Assembly (NCBI GenBank): GCA_033032175.1
Contig: CM065321.1
Span: 4,548,501-4,612,500, forward strand
Source of the DNA: Saturnia japonica
Lineage: Eukaryota; Arthropoda; Insecta; Lepidoptera; Saturniidae
DNA length: 64,000 bases
Direction: 5' to 3'
Position 1 is the stretch's first letter. Each line of letters opens with the position of its first letter. Below are positions 24,129 through 35,567 of this stretch, piece after piece. A program made the position numbers and the translations under genes. The notes beneath the pieces were generated by a model. It was not told the DNA's origin and searched no databases. It saw nothing but the letters and a program-made list of their open reading frames with translations.

Positions 24129-27100
24129 ATGGCTTCCTTACATCATCCCCGACCCACCATTAAGGTAATACAAACCAACCTCCAGTACAAGCAACTCGCG
24201 GCGGCTACCCTGCGTCGGCATTTGGAGGTGAACAACGAGACCATCGCCCTGATTCAGGAGCCGTGGATCAGGAAGGACAGGATTTGTGGTCTCTCTAACA
24301 TCGGTGGTAAGATCCTTCTGGACACAACTGTAAGTAATCCACGCACTTGTGTCTATGTGCCAAGAAATCTAACGACTGTACTAATGAATGAATTCTGTTC
24401 CAGAGATCTGACTGTTATTAGACTCGGGGGTGGAATGAGCAACCAGCTACCAGAGCTGGTCCTCGCATCTGCCTACCTGCCGGGTGATGCTGAGGTCCCA
24501 ACGCCAGAGCTGGCTGCCCTAATTCAACACTGCGAAGGGGAAGGACTTAAGCTGGTTATCTCAGCGGATACCAACTCACACCATCCCCTTTGGGGTTGCG
24601 ACACCTCAAACCTGAGAGGTGAATAACTTATAAACTTTCTATTCTCTACTGACCTTCAAATCATGAACATAGGTTCGGAACCGATCTTTGTCACTTCGAG
24701 GGCCCAAACCATCATAGACGTTACTTTCGCATCGGAAAAGGCATCAAACTTCATTAAGGATTGGCGAGTATCCAATGAGGTTTCCTGTTCCGATCATAGA
24801 TGGTTTGAATATAGCCTATATGTGGACGTGCCTTAACCAGAACCGAGTCGCAATCCACGTAAGACCGATCGCGTCTCATACAAAAAGCTGGTGGAGATGG
24901 AATTAAATAAGTACGGAAACCCACCACCGTACACTGATACGGAAGGTATAGAAATCCATCTAAATAAACTTACATCAACAATAATAGAGTGTTACGAAAG
25001 AACGTGCCCTCTTACAAAGCAATCCACCAATGCTAAAAGGAGGGACGGCTGGTGGGGCCCCGAACTTGAGCGCTTACGTAGCAAAGTTCGAAAACTTTTT
25101 AACCATGCGAAGAACACCAGGAAAGAACAAGACTGGAATGCTTACAAGGAGATACAACGCCAATTTAAATACCATATACGACAACGCAAACGCGAGTCGT
25201 GGCGAAGCTTCTGTACCAACATTGAATCAAACAGTCAGGCAGCCAGAGTCAAAAATATACTCGCAGGCGAGCCCAACCGATCATTGGGGTTCACTTAAGA
25301 AACCTGACAACACCTACACGAAATCCGATGTAGAGACATGTGAACTCCTTCTCCAAACCCACTTCCCGGGCTGTCTACTAAGTGCCAACCAATGCTGGAG
25401 CGACGGTTCGGTAGGAGAGCGCATAGAACCGGATTGGATAACTGCCCGTAACATTGTCCAACAAGATAAGTTATTTGGGCAATAAACAGCTTCCTTCCAT
25501 ATAAAGCACCCGGTTTGGATGGTATCTTCCCCGGGCTTTTAAGATGGTGCGATAAGGCAATTGCAGCACACCTGCTAATAATTTTCCAAGGCTGCATTGC
25601 CTTTCGATACACACCCAAACAGTGGAGTGAAGTAAAGGTAGTATTTATACCCAAACCAGGCAGAAGTGACTATACACAGACAAAATCTTTCAGACCCATT
25701 AGTCTCACGTCCTTTATTTTAAAGACCCTAAAGAGACTCTGTGATAGAGAAATAAGGGATAACATCCAAATGGGCAAACCACTTCACTGCCAACAACATG
25801 CCTATACTGTAGGTAAATCAACAGAATCTGCATTACATAACGTAGTCTCACGTATTGAATATGCTCTATCAAGTAAATTATCAACCCTAGGCTCTTTTAT
25901 TGATATTGAAGGGGCCTTTGACAAAACAACTTTTAACAGCATCAGCCATGCCCTTTCAAGACATGGAGTAAATCCAACGCTTAGAAGTTGGATTGATAAC
26001 ATGCTTCGATATAGAGCGGTCCAGGTTACAGTGAATACAACCACCAGAGGTATTGCGGTTAGGGGGTGCCCCCAGGGGGGAGTACTCTCGCCACTACTCT
26101 GGAATTTGGTTGTAAACGAACTCATCACTGACCTGAACAAAAACAGTTATTATACTGTAGGCTATGCTGATGATCTAGCAATTCTACTCAGTGGTTCACA
26201 TGAAGGCACACTCTGCGATTTGATGAGGAGTGCCTTCCGCATAGTAGAAAATTGGTGTAAAAAACAGGAACTCACTGTTAATCCGTCGAAAACGGAACTA
26301 GTGTTGTTCACTAACAAACGCAAATTGAGTAACTTTGTTTTACCAAAGTTGTTCGGCACTGACCTAGCACTAGTAGCTGAAGTCAAATGCCTAGGCGTAA
26401 TTTTAGACAGCAAGCTACTCTGGAATAAACACCTGGAGAACAAACTAAATAAGGCCTGCATTACATTCTGGCAATGTAAAAGATTACTGGGCAAGAAATG
26501 GGGTCTATCTCCAAAAATTACCCACTGGCTTTATACTACCGTAATTCGACCGACCGTTACCTATGGTGCAGTGGTTTGGTGGCCTAGGACCGAACTAAGC
26601 ACAGTCAGACGAAAGCTGCAGCAATTCCAACGTTTGGCTTGCTCAGCTATAACCGGCTGCATGCGCACCACGCCAACAACAGCCCTGGAAGTCATTCTCG
26701 GCATACCACCCTTAGATCTGTTTATACAACAGGAGGCCGCGGTATCAGAAATACGAATGACAAATCTGGGACTGTGGGGCAATCCGAATGGACCACACAC
26801 AAAAATTTTAAAGAAGGCTATCATGTACGAACCTCTGTTAAGCTCTCCGTGTGATAGGATCCTAAAGAAACATATTTTCAACAGAAAGTACTCGATAGAA
26901 CTATGCGAAGAAAAACAGGACCAATCCGGCATAAACGAGGTTCGCATATATACAGATGGTTCAAAAACTGATACAGGAACAGGCGCCGGGGTATTTTCCT
27001 GTGATCTAAACATTAAAATATCAATAGCTTTAGGGCCACACAGTTCCATCTTCCAATGTGAATGTGTAGCCATTACTGAGGTGGCAAACGCAGTGCTGAA

Positions 27101-27767
27101 CAGGAAAATAGAGAACCACAATATAAGAATTCTCTCCGACAGCACTGCAGTCTTACGAGCTCTGGAGAGTAACATACACGACTCTGGGCTTATAAATGAG
27201 TGTCACAAAGTACTGGAAAGGGTTACAACTAACAACAAAGTAACCCTACAGTGGATTAAAGGACACAGCGGATCACTGGGCAATGACGCAGCAGATGAAC
27301 TGGCAAAGAGAGGTTCCGGCACTCTGCGGATGGGTCCTTTACCCATATTGCCTCTGCCGTTCAGCCTGATTCGCTCGTGGCTGCGTCAAAGAACAACAGA
27401 ATCACATAAAGATCAATGGACAACAGCCAGTGACTGTAGACAGTCGAGGGAGACACTGCCCATCCCTGAACCGCGATTGTCGCGGTGACTTCTTGGTCTT
27501 AATAGAAGTGATCTACGTGTTATGGTAGGCACTATAACTGGCCATTGTTCACTTAACAAACACCTTTATGTTCTAGGTGTCACTGACAGTCCCATGTGCA
27601 GAGCATGCATGGAGGGCGAAGAAACCGCTACCCACGTAGTCCTGAAATGCGCGGGAGTTGCAACCCAACGGGCGAAAACCCTCAAAAACCCGAGGTCACT
27701 TCGAGAAGCCTGTGAATGCCCATGGAGGCTTCTGTGCTTCTGGTCGGAGTTGGGCTGGCTGGAATAG
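24129..27767 (+). pseudogene. Retrotransposon ORF2: endonuclease, reverse transcriptase, RNase H
   Basis: The domains are in the usual order. Endonuclease (24129-24840): IQTNLQYK, LIQEPW, SADTNSHHPLWG, VTFAS and SCSDHRW. Reverse transcriptase (about 25490-26550): APGLDGI, SFRPISLTS, the first Asp motif FIDIEGAFD, GCPQGGVLSP and the catalytic GYADDLAI. RNase H (about 26940-27315): IYTDGSKT, CECVAITEV, LSDSTAVLRAL and WIKGHSGSLGNDAADELAKR. C-terminal CRACMEGEETATHVVLKC at about 27597-27650. The gene is dead. In-frame stops occur at 24624, 24834 and 27486; frameshifts occur near 25285 (into another frame) and near 25475 (back). The polymerase and RNase H part is one uninterrupted frame of 657 codons (25515-27488), so decay is moderate. 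Confidence 0.93.
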
Positions 27768-27836
27768 CCAGTCGGAATATCTACGCACAATGGACCTAGG
27801 AAGAGTCTAAGTGCGGACAAGTGGAGCCCACATAAC

Positions 27837-27851
27837 ATGCCTTTAGCAGAC
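27837..27851. repeat. Target-site duplication, right copy
   Basis: This is the second copy of the 15-bp duplication. Dropping one copy plus 23265-27836 rejoins the mariner reading frame at MSAKG/IIGP. Confidence 0.95.
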
Positions 27852-28441
27852 ATAGCGGCCCAAACAACGACCTTTGGGCTATGCAGGGGTCGTTCATGCT
27901 TTCGTCTCGGATTCTCCACTGCCCAGTACCGACAATTCTGCTTATTAACATGACCATTCAGGTGAAAATTTGCTTCGTCACTGAACAGTATGTTGTTAAA
28001 TTTGTTAAATCGCTGCAGCATTTCGTTCGCAAAATTCAGTCGATTAGCATAGTCCGTATCCTTCAATTCTTGAACCAATTGAATTTTATAGGCTTTTAGA
28101 TGTAAGTCTTTCTTTAAAATCGAATGTAAAGACGATTTTTTGATGTTCAACGCTTGGCTTCGCTTTCGGATGGATAAAGACGGATTTTGACGAACCGACG
28201 CCTCAACTTCTTCAATTGTTTCTTCATCGAGAACTGAACGAGGACGACCAGAGTTTTGAATTTTAATTGTTGCACCTGTATTCTCGAACATCCTGATCCA
28301 TTTCCTAATGCTATCGTCACTTGGCGCGTGGCGTGTACGATATTCCGCACGATAGAGACGTTGAGCAGTCACTATTGAATCACCATTACGATAATACGCT
28401 CGTACGCAAAATGCGCGATGCGTCCCCGAGTACTGTTCCAT
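27837..28441 (-). pseudogene. mariner transposase, N-terminal piece
   Basis: About 200 codons start at ATG 28441 (MEQYSGTHRAF). They carry the paired helix-turn-helix DNA-binding region (DDSIRKWIRMFENTG, then GRPRSVLDEETIE) and the first catalytic Asp in NILFSDEANF. The frame is open up to VVVWAAMSAKG, where it runs into the retrotransposon at 27836; the next family residues reappear at 23264. The N-terminal layout suits IS630/mariner proteins of insects. Confidence 0.9.
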
Positions 28442-28560
28442 CGTGACTAAAACTCCACAAAATGGCGGACGCCACGAACCCCTCCCCGCACCCTTTAGAC
28501 GCCCCGTTTCGAATATGGCGCGAAAACAAATACCCGATACCCTTTCTGGACACCTTGTAT

Positions 28561-29206
28561 TATATTAAGAGCACAAACCACATACCACTAAACCACGTCG
28601 TGGTTTCATTAGTACAAAATATGTCGACCTCTATAAAAACTGCAGAGGAGACTTATGTGTTAATGGGCACACCACGTGTAAGTAGTTTTGTGTTCGTCCA
28701 TATAACCTAGAAATTAAATTTTCTCCAGATTATCCAGACGGAACATGATTGACCTTAACCCGATATATAAATAATTTTAATCAGACTTATTATCTGTCAG
28801 ATCCCATCAATATTGTAGTGTTAAAGATAACATTAATATTGATAAAGAATTATTCAAATATCAAAACGATTCAATCGTAACTCAGGTGACATCTCCATGA
28901 TTTTCTCGCCGAAATCTTGATGGAAAAATCGAGATGTTGACGCCGCGACGCCACGCCGCGCCACGTTTCCCATGCCGTAACGAATGTTAAGATGTGACTT
29001 TTTATTCAGTTTATATTTATACAGAACCAGCTTCTGTCACTCTTCATTCCGTAGTACAATACTTTTACTTAGCACAATTGACGGCTTTTATTTCGTTACG
29101 TTACAGTTGTGTCAATTTAGAAGTCTATATTTTTTATTTAAGTTTTATCTTAAAAATCAATTTTCCAATTATATTTTTGAACATTAAAACGTTATTTTCA
29201 TCTATA
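28561..29206. other. Intergenic DNA
   Basis: No gene is seen. A short GC-rich palindromic run lies at 28940-28975 (GACGCCGCGACGCCACGCCG). Confidence 0.4.
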
Positions 29207-29419
29207 TCTATACCAATACTATAAAGAGAATTTTATTTATTTTTTGTTTGTAATTGATACACTCAAAAACTACTCGACCGATTTAAAAAATTTTGAAAAA
29301 TCATTTTATTCTTAATAACAATGTCGATAGTTTTACACAAAGTATAAAAAGTTGCCTAGACTCGTCGACTATGTTTAACGTATAAAATTAACACGGGTGA
29401 AACCGTGAGGCACAACTAG
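29207..29419 (+). mobile_element. Helitron-like non-autonomous element (Lep1-type)
   Basis: It starts TCTATACCAATACTATAAAG and ends AACACGGGTGAAACCGTGAG, GCACAA, CTAG followed by T. It is 213 bp, a shortened relative of 11113-11395. Confidence 0.7.
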
Positions 29420-29439
29420 TTTATAGTAGTTTAACTGAG

Positions 29440-29560
29440 TTCACAAATTCGCCTACTCACCTGATACTAAGCGGTTACCATAACCTATGGGCGCTTGTAA
29501 CACCAAAGATATCTATGTATCTAGGTATCATTAGTGCGTTACCGAAGTAAGTATAGGCAC
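29440..29560 (+). repeat. SINE-like fragment
   Basis: CACCTGATACTAAGCGGTTA, CCATAACCTATGGGCGCTTG is a diverged relative of the block at 12355-12560. Confidence 0.5.
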
Positions 29561-30584
29561 TTTCTCGAAGGAACTCTGGAGCCCTACTTACTGCAGGAAC
29601 ACAACACAAGGTATTTACTACGACCTTCTATAGGGTGGAAGTATTTCATCAGTCACGCTGCTCCAAGTATTTCTCTGTGCCCTAATTCTCTTGAATTAAT
29701 TCTATACAAATAATAACCATTTCAATTTATTTTTAAACTTTGTAAGTTTATTCTCTATGCCTTTCTTTCTAAACCATTTATCAGATTTCGACGAAACTTT
29801 GGTCATTTGTTGTTCGCACACGCGCAAATATTCTTATAAGTACAACTAGTTTACAACAGGTGGGAACGAAGTTGCAGGCAAAAGTTGGTATCAAACAATT
29901 TATTTTCATTAAAACGAAACTAAACGAGCAAATAAATGTCTTAAGCCTTTTTTTAAACAAGTTCATCACGATAAAACAGCGATTCCGTTAACATTTTACA
30001 CAGTATCTCCCCTCTAAGTATTATTTAGATTTTTTTAAATAGGCACCACTTAGATATTCACAGTCGGCTTGATCCGTTCGCACTCCCCTCAACCCTTTGT
30101 GCGAAATCGGATAAAACGCATTCAGACGCGCTCCTGTTTGAATCATTTCTCATCCCGTTGTATTCCCACCTTCACACTTAATTTCGTTAAAGGAGTATCT
30201 AATACAGATAATGCGCAAGTATATCTTATTAGCTTAGAACCAAAAACCATAGGTCCAAGTCAAAAAACTGTTTGTTTCTTTGAACGCGCTAAACTATTAT
30301 ATAAGTTATTTTTGTATTTTAGGTGCATAATAGGTTATTAGGTTTGGCTTCGTCTGCGTAGGCTTCAGAGTTAGGTATCTACCGGGATAAAAAATTTCCT
30401 ATTTGTTAATCCAGGTTATAAACTCTCTGTTAGCCGTTTTTGTTGTGGTTTTTGCGTGACTGATTAATAAACATACAAACTTTCATATTAATTTGTAATA
30501 TTGTACTACTACATAGGCAAATAAAAATTTGAATGTCAAAGGTAATTATTATGAGTAGCAATGGCCCTAACCTCGAAATTCGAC
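29561..30584. other. Intergenic DNA
   Basis: Only short chance open frames (for example 30069-30341) with no motif. Confidence 0.4.
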
Positions 30585-30790
30585 CTGCGACTTTTTGATC
30601 ATAGACTATTTTCTATATACATGAACCTAAACAATGAGTATTATCTACATCACTTGCTGTCACTTTTCGTTGAGTGACAATGTCAATATTTTGTGTGGTC
30701 TAAGTTCAATGGCACTAGTCGGGTTAGGATTCGCAGTATTAATTTATTTTATTTAATATATTAGTAACAGATATTATAGATAAATTTCAG
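30585..30790 (-). repeat. Dispersed repeat, family B (minus copy)
   Basis: Reverse complement of 9004-9195: TTTGATCATAGACTATTTTC, ACATCACTTGCTGTCACTTT, GTGACAATGTCAATATTTTG and GGATTCGCAGTATTAATTTA in inverse order. Confidence 0.65.
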
Positions 30791-31499
30791 CTTTCTGCAC
30801 TCCTTCTACATATAAACTTTAACCATGCCAAATCACACAGTCTTTCTTGCACGCAATACGCTTAAAAAGGTACCGAAAGCTTTTGCTTCACGTATCAATA
30901 TATTCTGGGATTTTAAAAAGAGGTAGTACAACTATCAACTATATTGTCACTTCCTTCTTCGAAGTTCAGGTCAATATTTACCTATTTCGATCTATGACCA
31001 TAGAAAAGTACCTACCTTGAATACAATAGAATTATTCAGAATAAAATATGTCTAATTTTATGTATAGGTATTGTATAAAATGATCATTTGAAGAAGGTCA
31101 TTGAACTACAAAATTTTGCTATGGATTTTATGAAAAACTGCCATTGCTCGAAATGTCACCGTTATAAAAACAATCCAGTGGATTTTATGTTGCTGACGCC
31201 CTTTGCTGGGCCGATGGCGTTGGCGTCGTCTGAAAGGTCGCGACCTCATCACCAAATGTCGCGACCTTTGACTCACCCCGTGGGAATATTATTAAAATAA
31301 GTCTATAGTAAATTAAACTACGAAAAACACATCGAGGTACATTATATCCACATATTTACGGATTTTACAAAACTGGACAGAGAACTTTGATGTGACACTA
31401 GAATAGTGTCCACAATAGGCCAGGTGACACCCGCCACGACAAACATATGTTCATACATGTTGTTAAATTCGTTACAGTGACTTTTTTTGTTTCTCGCGA
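30791..31499. other. Intergenic DNA
   Basis: A 70-codon open frame at 31088-31300 contains a CSKCHRY motif but no recognisable family. I do not call it. Confidence 0.35.
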
Positions 31500-31610
31500 T
31501 TCAGGAACAGCCACTTTCACATCCAGCCAGAGGTTTGCAGGCTGGAGGGCGACGGCGATAGATTTGCTGATTTCTCGGTGGCCGCCGTCATTTTAGGATC
31601 GTGGTATGTT
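31500..31610 (+). repeat. Dispersed repeat, family C (copy 2)
   Basis: GAGGTTTGCAGGCTGGAGGG, then GATTTCTCGGTGGCCGCCGT, matches 10900-10975. Confidence 0.5.
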
Positions 31611-32009
31611 ATTTAGAAAAAAAAATATTTTATGATTATGATGAAGAAAACAACCTAATAATGGAAAAAGTTCGTTGTTAATCACCTAAATGGATTGTGT
31701 GCTATTCAAAATTTAAACAGTCTCATGTAGTCCCGCGCTTCGATGACTTATGGCACCCGAGAGAGTGATCAACGCGGTGCGGCAGTACCCTATTGTCAAG
31801 TACCAACATAACGTATTCAATCTTCTACACTTTATTGTGGTGGTAACACTGATGTTATTTGTTTTTAATTTGTGTTTGGTGTTTTGGTTAACTGTCGTGT
31901 GGTGGGTTTTATTATAATTCATAATCTTGTAAGTGTTGTTTGATATTATATTAATTAATGTTGGTAGGATTTGAAAAGATGTAGTTTGGTTGTTGAATTA
32001 AAATAACAA

Positions 32010-32120
32010 CAAGGGGCACACATTTTGAGTTGTCACAAAAACTCCTAGGTATGTAGTTCTAATATGGAAGCCATAGTCTTGTTAGAGATTTGTTTTTCTG
32101 AAAAATATTCTATCCGTGTG
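32010..32120 (+). repeat. Dispersed repeat, family A (partial copy)
   Basis: CACACATTTTGAGTTGTCAC, AAAAACTCC..AGTTCTAATATGGAAGCC and CTTGTTAG follow the family A order seen at 34030. Confidence 0.5.
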
Positions 32121-33184
32121 ATATTTATATAATTGTGTATATAGTGCTGACATTAAATAAGATATTATATGTCATTAAATATTACACACATTACTATTGA
32201 ATAATAAGAAGAATTCGATTTATTCTCACAGATATAAGAAAACGGCATATGGATCCGCTCAGAACACGAAAATGTATTACTATTCAATTTTGAATGGCTA
32301 TGTCATACAATGTCAGTACCCCGTGTGATTTAGTATTATTTTAAGAATATGCCGTCTATTTTGCTATTACATTGTACAAACTCTTGGCAAAAACAAAAAA
32401 GGAAGCCGGGGAAGTGTTTTCCGAGATATTTTGTTATAGAAAATAAAATAAACAAAAATGTTGCTAGGTTACAACGAAATATTTTCTTGGAAGAGCATAG
32501 TAAAATATAATATCTATATAGTGTTGAAAGATCGTTTTATTTACAACCCGACTACCACTACTACTATAGATAGAGAAATGGAAAAAATATAGAGAGCCCT
32601 AGGCAATTTAGTTTCTCAGGCAAAAATCTAAAATCCAAGATGGACACCCCAAATTTCAAACTCTTATGACATCAGGTCCTTCAAACGTAAGCGATGGGAT
32701 CTAAACCTCTCGGTGGTCGTCTTTGTGTTTGGACTGTACTATGTTTTCCATCAGAGACAGTGACATTACGTTAATAGAACTATTTTTTGATTATTCTTGT
32801 AACCTTTCAACATAATTCTTAACAAGATGGCGGCTCCCTTGATAAATCTGGCCAACGCATCTTTATGGAACTTCAATTTGCTTGTTCCCAGTTATTATTT
32901 ATAATCTGTACTTATCACTGTACTACGGTTTTTATTCCCACTGAGTGAATTGACATTCAGTAATGTCGAACTTATAAATAATGTTGTCACATTTATTTTT
33001 GTAGTGTTGTGCTATCGGATATTTTACGGTACAATTATTTGAATCGCAAGAATTTAAATATTGAGTTGAGGGTTTTTATTTATTAATTTTTTGTGGTATT
33101 CAACATACCCGGTATTGTTACTATTATTATTACATAAGGCATTATGGCAAACAACTGCAAAAAAAAAATTGAGTTTGAGTTTAC
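32121..33184. other. Intergenic DNA
   Basis: Contains a partial family C copy at 32690-32745 (GATCTAAACCTCTCGGTGGT). No gene is seen. Confidence 0.4.
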
Positions 33185-33391
33185 ACACGGTAGAAGTGTA
33201 ACTTCTCTCACTCTCTCTCCCTTTGTATATATTTCGAGTACATTAAGAATAGACGAAGGATAAGGAAACTATATAGAAACGCATTCTATCTTCTATAATC
33301 CACATTTATATCCATCTCTTTTTCGTTACACATTCACACATTTTCGTTTCATAACATCCAATTCACACCGTTCCAAAAGAAGTCTCACTTC
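33185..33391 (+). mobile_element. MITE-like element, GAAGTG..ACTTCT ends (family D, copy 2)
   Basis: GAAGTGTAACTTCT at 33193-33206 is the inverse of AGAAGTCTCACTTC at 33378-33391, apart from a few positions. The interior matches the repeat at 19250-19468. It is about 200 bp and non-coding. Confidence 0.55.
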
Positions 33392-33939
33392 AAAAAAAAG
33401 AACGCTTTGATTGACCCACGCGAGAAGCGAATTTGTCTCCCTTATACTTATATCCCATCACATAATATGAAGGTCTCAATATTTAAAAAAAACTTATTAA
33501 TAGGTATAATATCTCATACGGTTTTACAGTTAGTACCGTTTGGTGACATCACTATTTTAGAAACACAATAAACCTGCATCACGTGAAATGTCATTTCACT
33601 CTATGGGAATAGAAAACGCAGTATACTGTACCTATAATAACCAAACTACATAACATATTCACACAAAATGCCGCCAAAACCACATAAAGGAATTGAAAAG
33701 TTATAGAATTATTTTCAAATAATTGAAGCAACTATAACATATTCAGCGGAATAGTGTACTAAATTGCAATAATTTTATAATTAGAATACCAATAATTGGA
33801 TGGGTCGGAAGCAGAGCCGCGGGGTCGATGTTCTCGTCCAGGGGTCGTAATTCAATAAAACGGCATGATGGATCGCACCCGCACAATACTGACTAGTTTT
33901 CATAACAACAAAGAGTTTGACTTTTTTTTTATTATACCT
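33392..33939. other. Intergenic DNA
   Basis: Nothing recognisable. Confidence 0.4.
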
Positions 33940-34225
33940 ACTAATATTATAAAGAGATAAAAGGAGTTTTTCTCGGGATCTTGAAGCAACATGTTGTGGT
34001 TTTTATTTTTAATTAATTATGTGTTTAAGTGAAGTGAATTATAAATATATACTGAAGACATACATTTTGAGGTACCAGAAAATCTCTCTAGAAAGTTCTA
34101 ACAATGGAGCCACCATCTTGTTAGGATACTAAAATCGTCATATGACAAGACACTATATCACTTGATAATGGCAGTAATGGTCTTCAATAAAGAGGACTAA
34201 TTGCCAAGTTAGGAAGAAGAAATAC
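33940..34225 (+). repeat. Dispersed repeat, family A (fullest copy)
   Basis: Order: ACCTACTAATATTATAAAGA, TCTCGGGATCTTGAAGCAAC, GAAGTGAATTATAAATATAT, AGTTCTAACAATGGAGCCAC, CACTTGATAATGGCAGTAAT, GTCTTCAATAAAGAGG and a GAAGAAGAAA tail. The GAA-rich tail suggests a retroposed element. Confidence 0.6.
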
Positions 34226-34555
34226 ATAAAATTTGTAATTATGTCTATACAATTATTATCTGGAACTACTGATACGGTTTTAAAAATGCTATATAGGATT
34301 AAATAGGTATACAATTGTTCTCTTATCGGTGTTTGTTCTATTAGAAATCATATACATATATAATCACTTGACAAATGTCATAGTCCATAATAAATATGTT
34401 TTGAACGTACACAATTTTAATCAATTCGCTATTTATAAAACAAAATATACAATGCTTGTTAATTTAATTTAAATTAAAGAAATTGTTTCTTCTACAGATT
34501 TAATCAAATTAATTTTAATCGAAAGAACATATTCGTAATAGGTTTAAATGTTTAT

Positions 34556-35567
34556 TCTAATACTATAGTAATATAATAAAGCAGCAGAGTTTTTTGTTTG
34601 TTTGTTTAAACACGCTAATCTCTGTAACTACCAATCAAATTTGATTTTTTTTTCTTATATATTATTATAGCCAAATTCACGGGAAATAGTATAGGTTATC
34701 TAACATTACGCAAAAACTCTCAGCTGGTCTTAAATATTGATTTTTATTAAGCAAGTCTGAAGTTAAAGACCTCCCAAACTCTTTAATCAGCGTACGTTGG
34801 CGTAATAGTTAATGATAAGTACGGTAAATAAAATGTTCTACAAAAATATTGGTCCTTAGTATATTAAAAAAAAGTCGGCGATAGCATATGCTTATTTGTT
34901 ATACATAAGCCGCAATAAGGTATTACACGATTTTTTTGTGACAACGTCTTATAATTCGATGGAGCCGGCTGCACGCACGAAAATACATGACTCGTGCGGC
35001 GTTACCTCGCTCTGAGGCGTTCCATTTAAGGCTTGAAGTACAAGCGAGAGTGCGGAACGACCGACAAAGAGGCACAATCGGTCTCCGCGTTCGGCAGCGT
35101 TCGACATCTGTCTTGCATTGCATTAAAATGATACCATTCCATCAGTATTTTCATATGACGTTGTCACGTTCAACTATCGTCAATAAACCGACTTTACAGT
35201 TTACAGACAACCGATTTTTTTTTGTTGAAGATTAAAATTTGCTTTATGCGCATAGAGTAATAAAGTCCGCTCACTGTACCCACACCGAGTTCATAATTCT
35301 ATGTTTATGCGCATTATTTTTAGGCATCTCATTATTAATCCTTACGAACAAAAGTTACTTCATCATAAAATCAATTTTATGAACTTAAATGTTGCTCATT
35401 ATAGCATGCTATTTGAACACATAGCTTACGATATAATGAAAATTAATATAATTTGTACTAGCGGGAATTGAGAACAATAATTTATTATGGTAGGCTACAC
35501 GGGTGGGTTGGCGGCGCAGTATTTGTCGGATAAAATTAACACGAGTAAAACCATGGTGCACAGCTAG
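34556..35567 (+). mobile_element. Helitron-like non-autonomous element carrying an insertion
   Basis: It starts TCTAATACTATAGTAATATA and ends AACACGAGTAAAACCATGGT, GCACAG, CTAG followed by T; the terminal palindrome is partly decayed. It is the inverse relative of 12871-13528 but about 350 bp longer, largely because of the insert at 34938-35167. Confidence 0.65.
34938..35167. mobile_element. Candidate MITE nested in the Helitron
   Basis: GTGACAACGTC at 34938 and its exact complement GACGTTGTCAC at 35157-35167 bracket a GC-richer 230-bp block absent from the sister Helitron at 12871. The sister copy already has GTGACAA at the left junction, so the exact boundary is uncertain. No target duplication is seen. 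Confidence 0.45.

Larger units (their letters stand above)
23265..27836 (+). mobile_element. Non-LTR retrotransposon with RNase H (Jockey-superfamily, I/LOA-like), decayed
   Basis: This 4.57-kb insertion has two consecutive coding regions: an ORF1, then an ORF2 with AP endonuclease, reverse transcriptase, RNase H and a C-terminal Cys/His motif. The 3' end has no poly-A tail, as in several I/R1/LOA-type elements. The 5' end begins just before the first visible ORF1 codons, so it is probably 5'-truncated. Clade placement is an inference from domain order and needs a reverse transcriptase phylogeny. Confidence 0.9.
22666..28560 (-). mobile_element. mariner (DD41D type) transposon, split by a retrotransposon
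   Basis: The outermost 35 bp at each end are perfect inverted repeats: 22666-22700 starts ATACAAGGTGTCCAGAAAGG, and 28526-28560 is its exact complement. The flanking bases are TA-rich, but a clean TA duplication is not preserved. Without the 4.57-kb retrotransposon and one target duplication the element would be about 1.3 kb, usual for mariner. The transposase lies on the minus strand in two pieces. It is broken by the insertion, one stop and a frameshift, so it is inactive in cis. Confidence 0.92.

Noticed and set aside
26561..27175. A 204-codon minus-strand frame
   Set aside because: It is the antisense shadow of the RNase H/reverse transcriptase region.
27566..27836. The C-terminal 90 residues of the 291-codon minus-strand frame ending at 27566
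   Set aside because: This part reads through antisense retrotransposon sequence after the junction at 27836/27837; it is not transposase.
22666..28560. A clean TA target duplication for mariner
   Set aside because: Depending on where the end is drawn, one side has TA and the other TT; the duplication is not intact, although the inverted ends are.
28462..28710. An 82-codon frame at the right end of the mariner element
   Set aside because: It starts in the mariner untranslated end, crosses the inverted repeat and has no motif.
31088..31300. A 70-codon frame with CSKCHRY as a zinc-binding protein
   Set aside because: A single CxxC pair in a short frame is not enough evidence.
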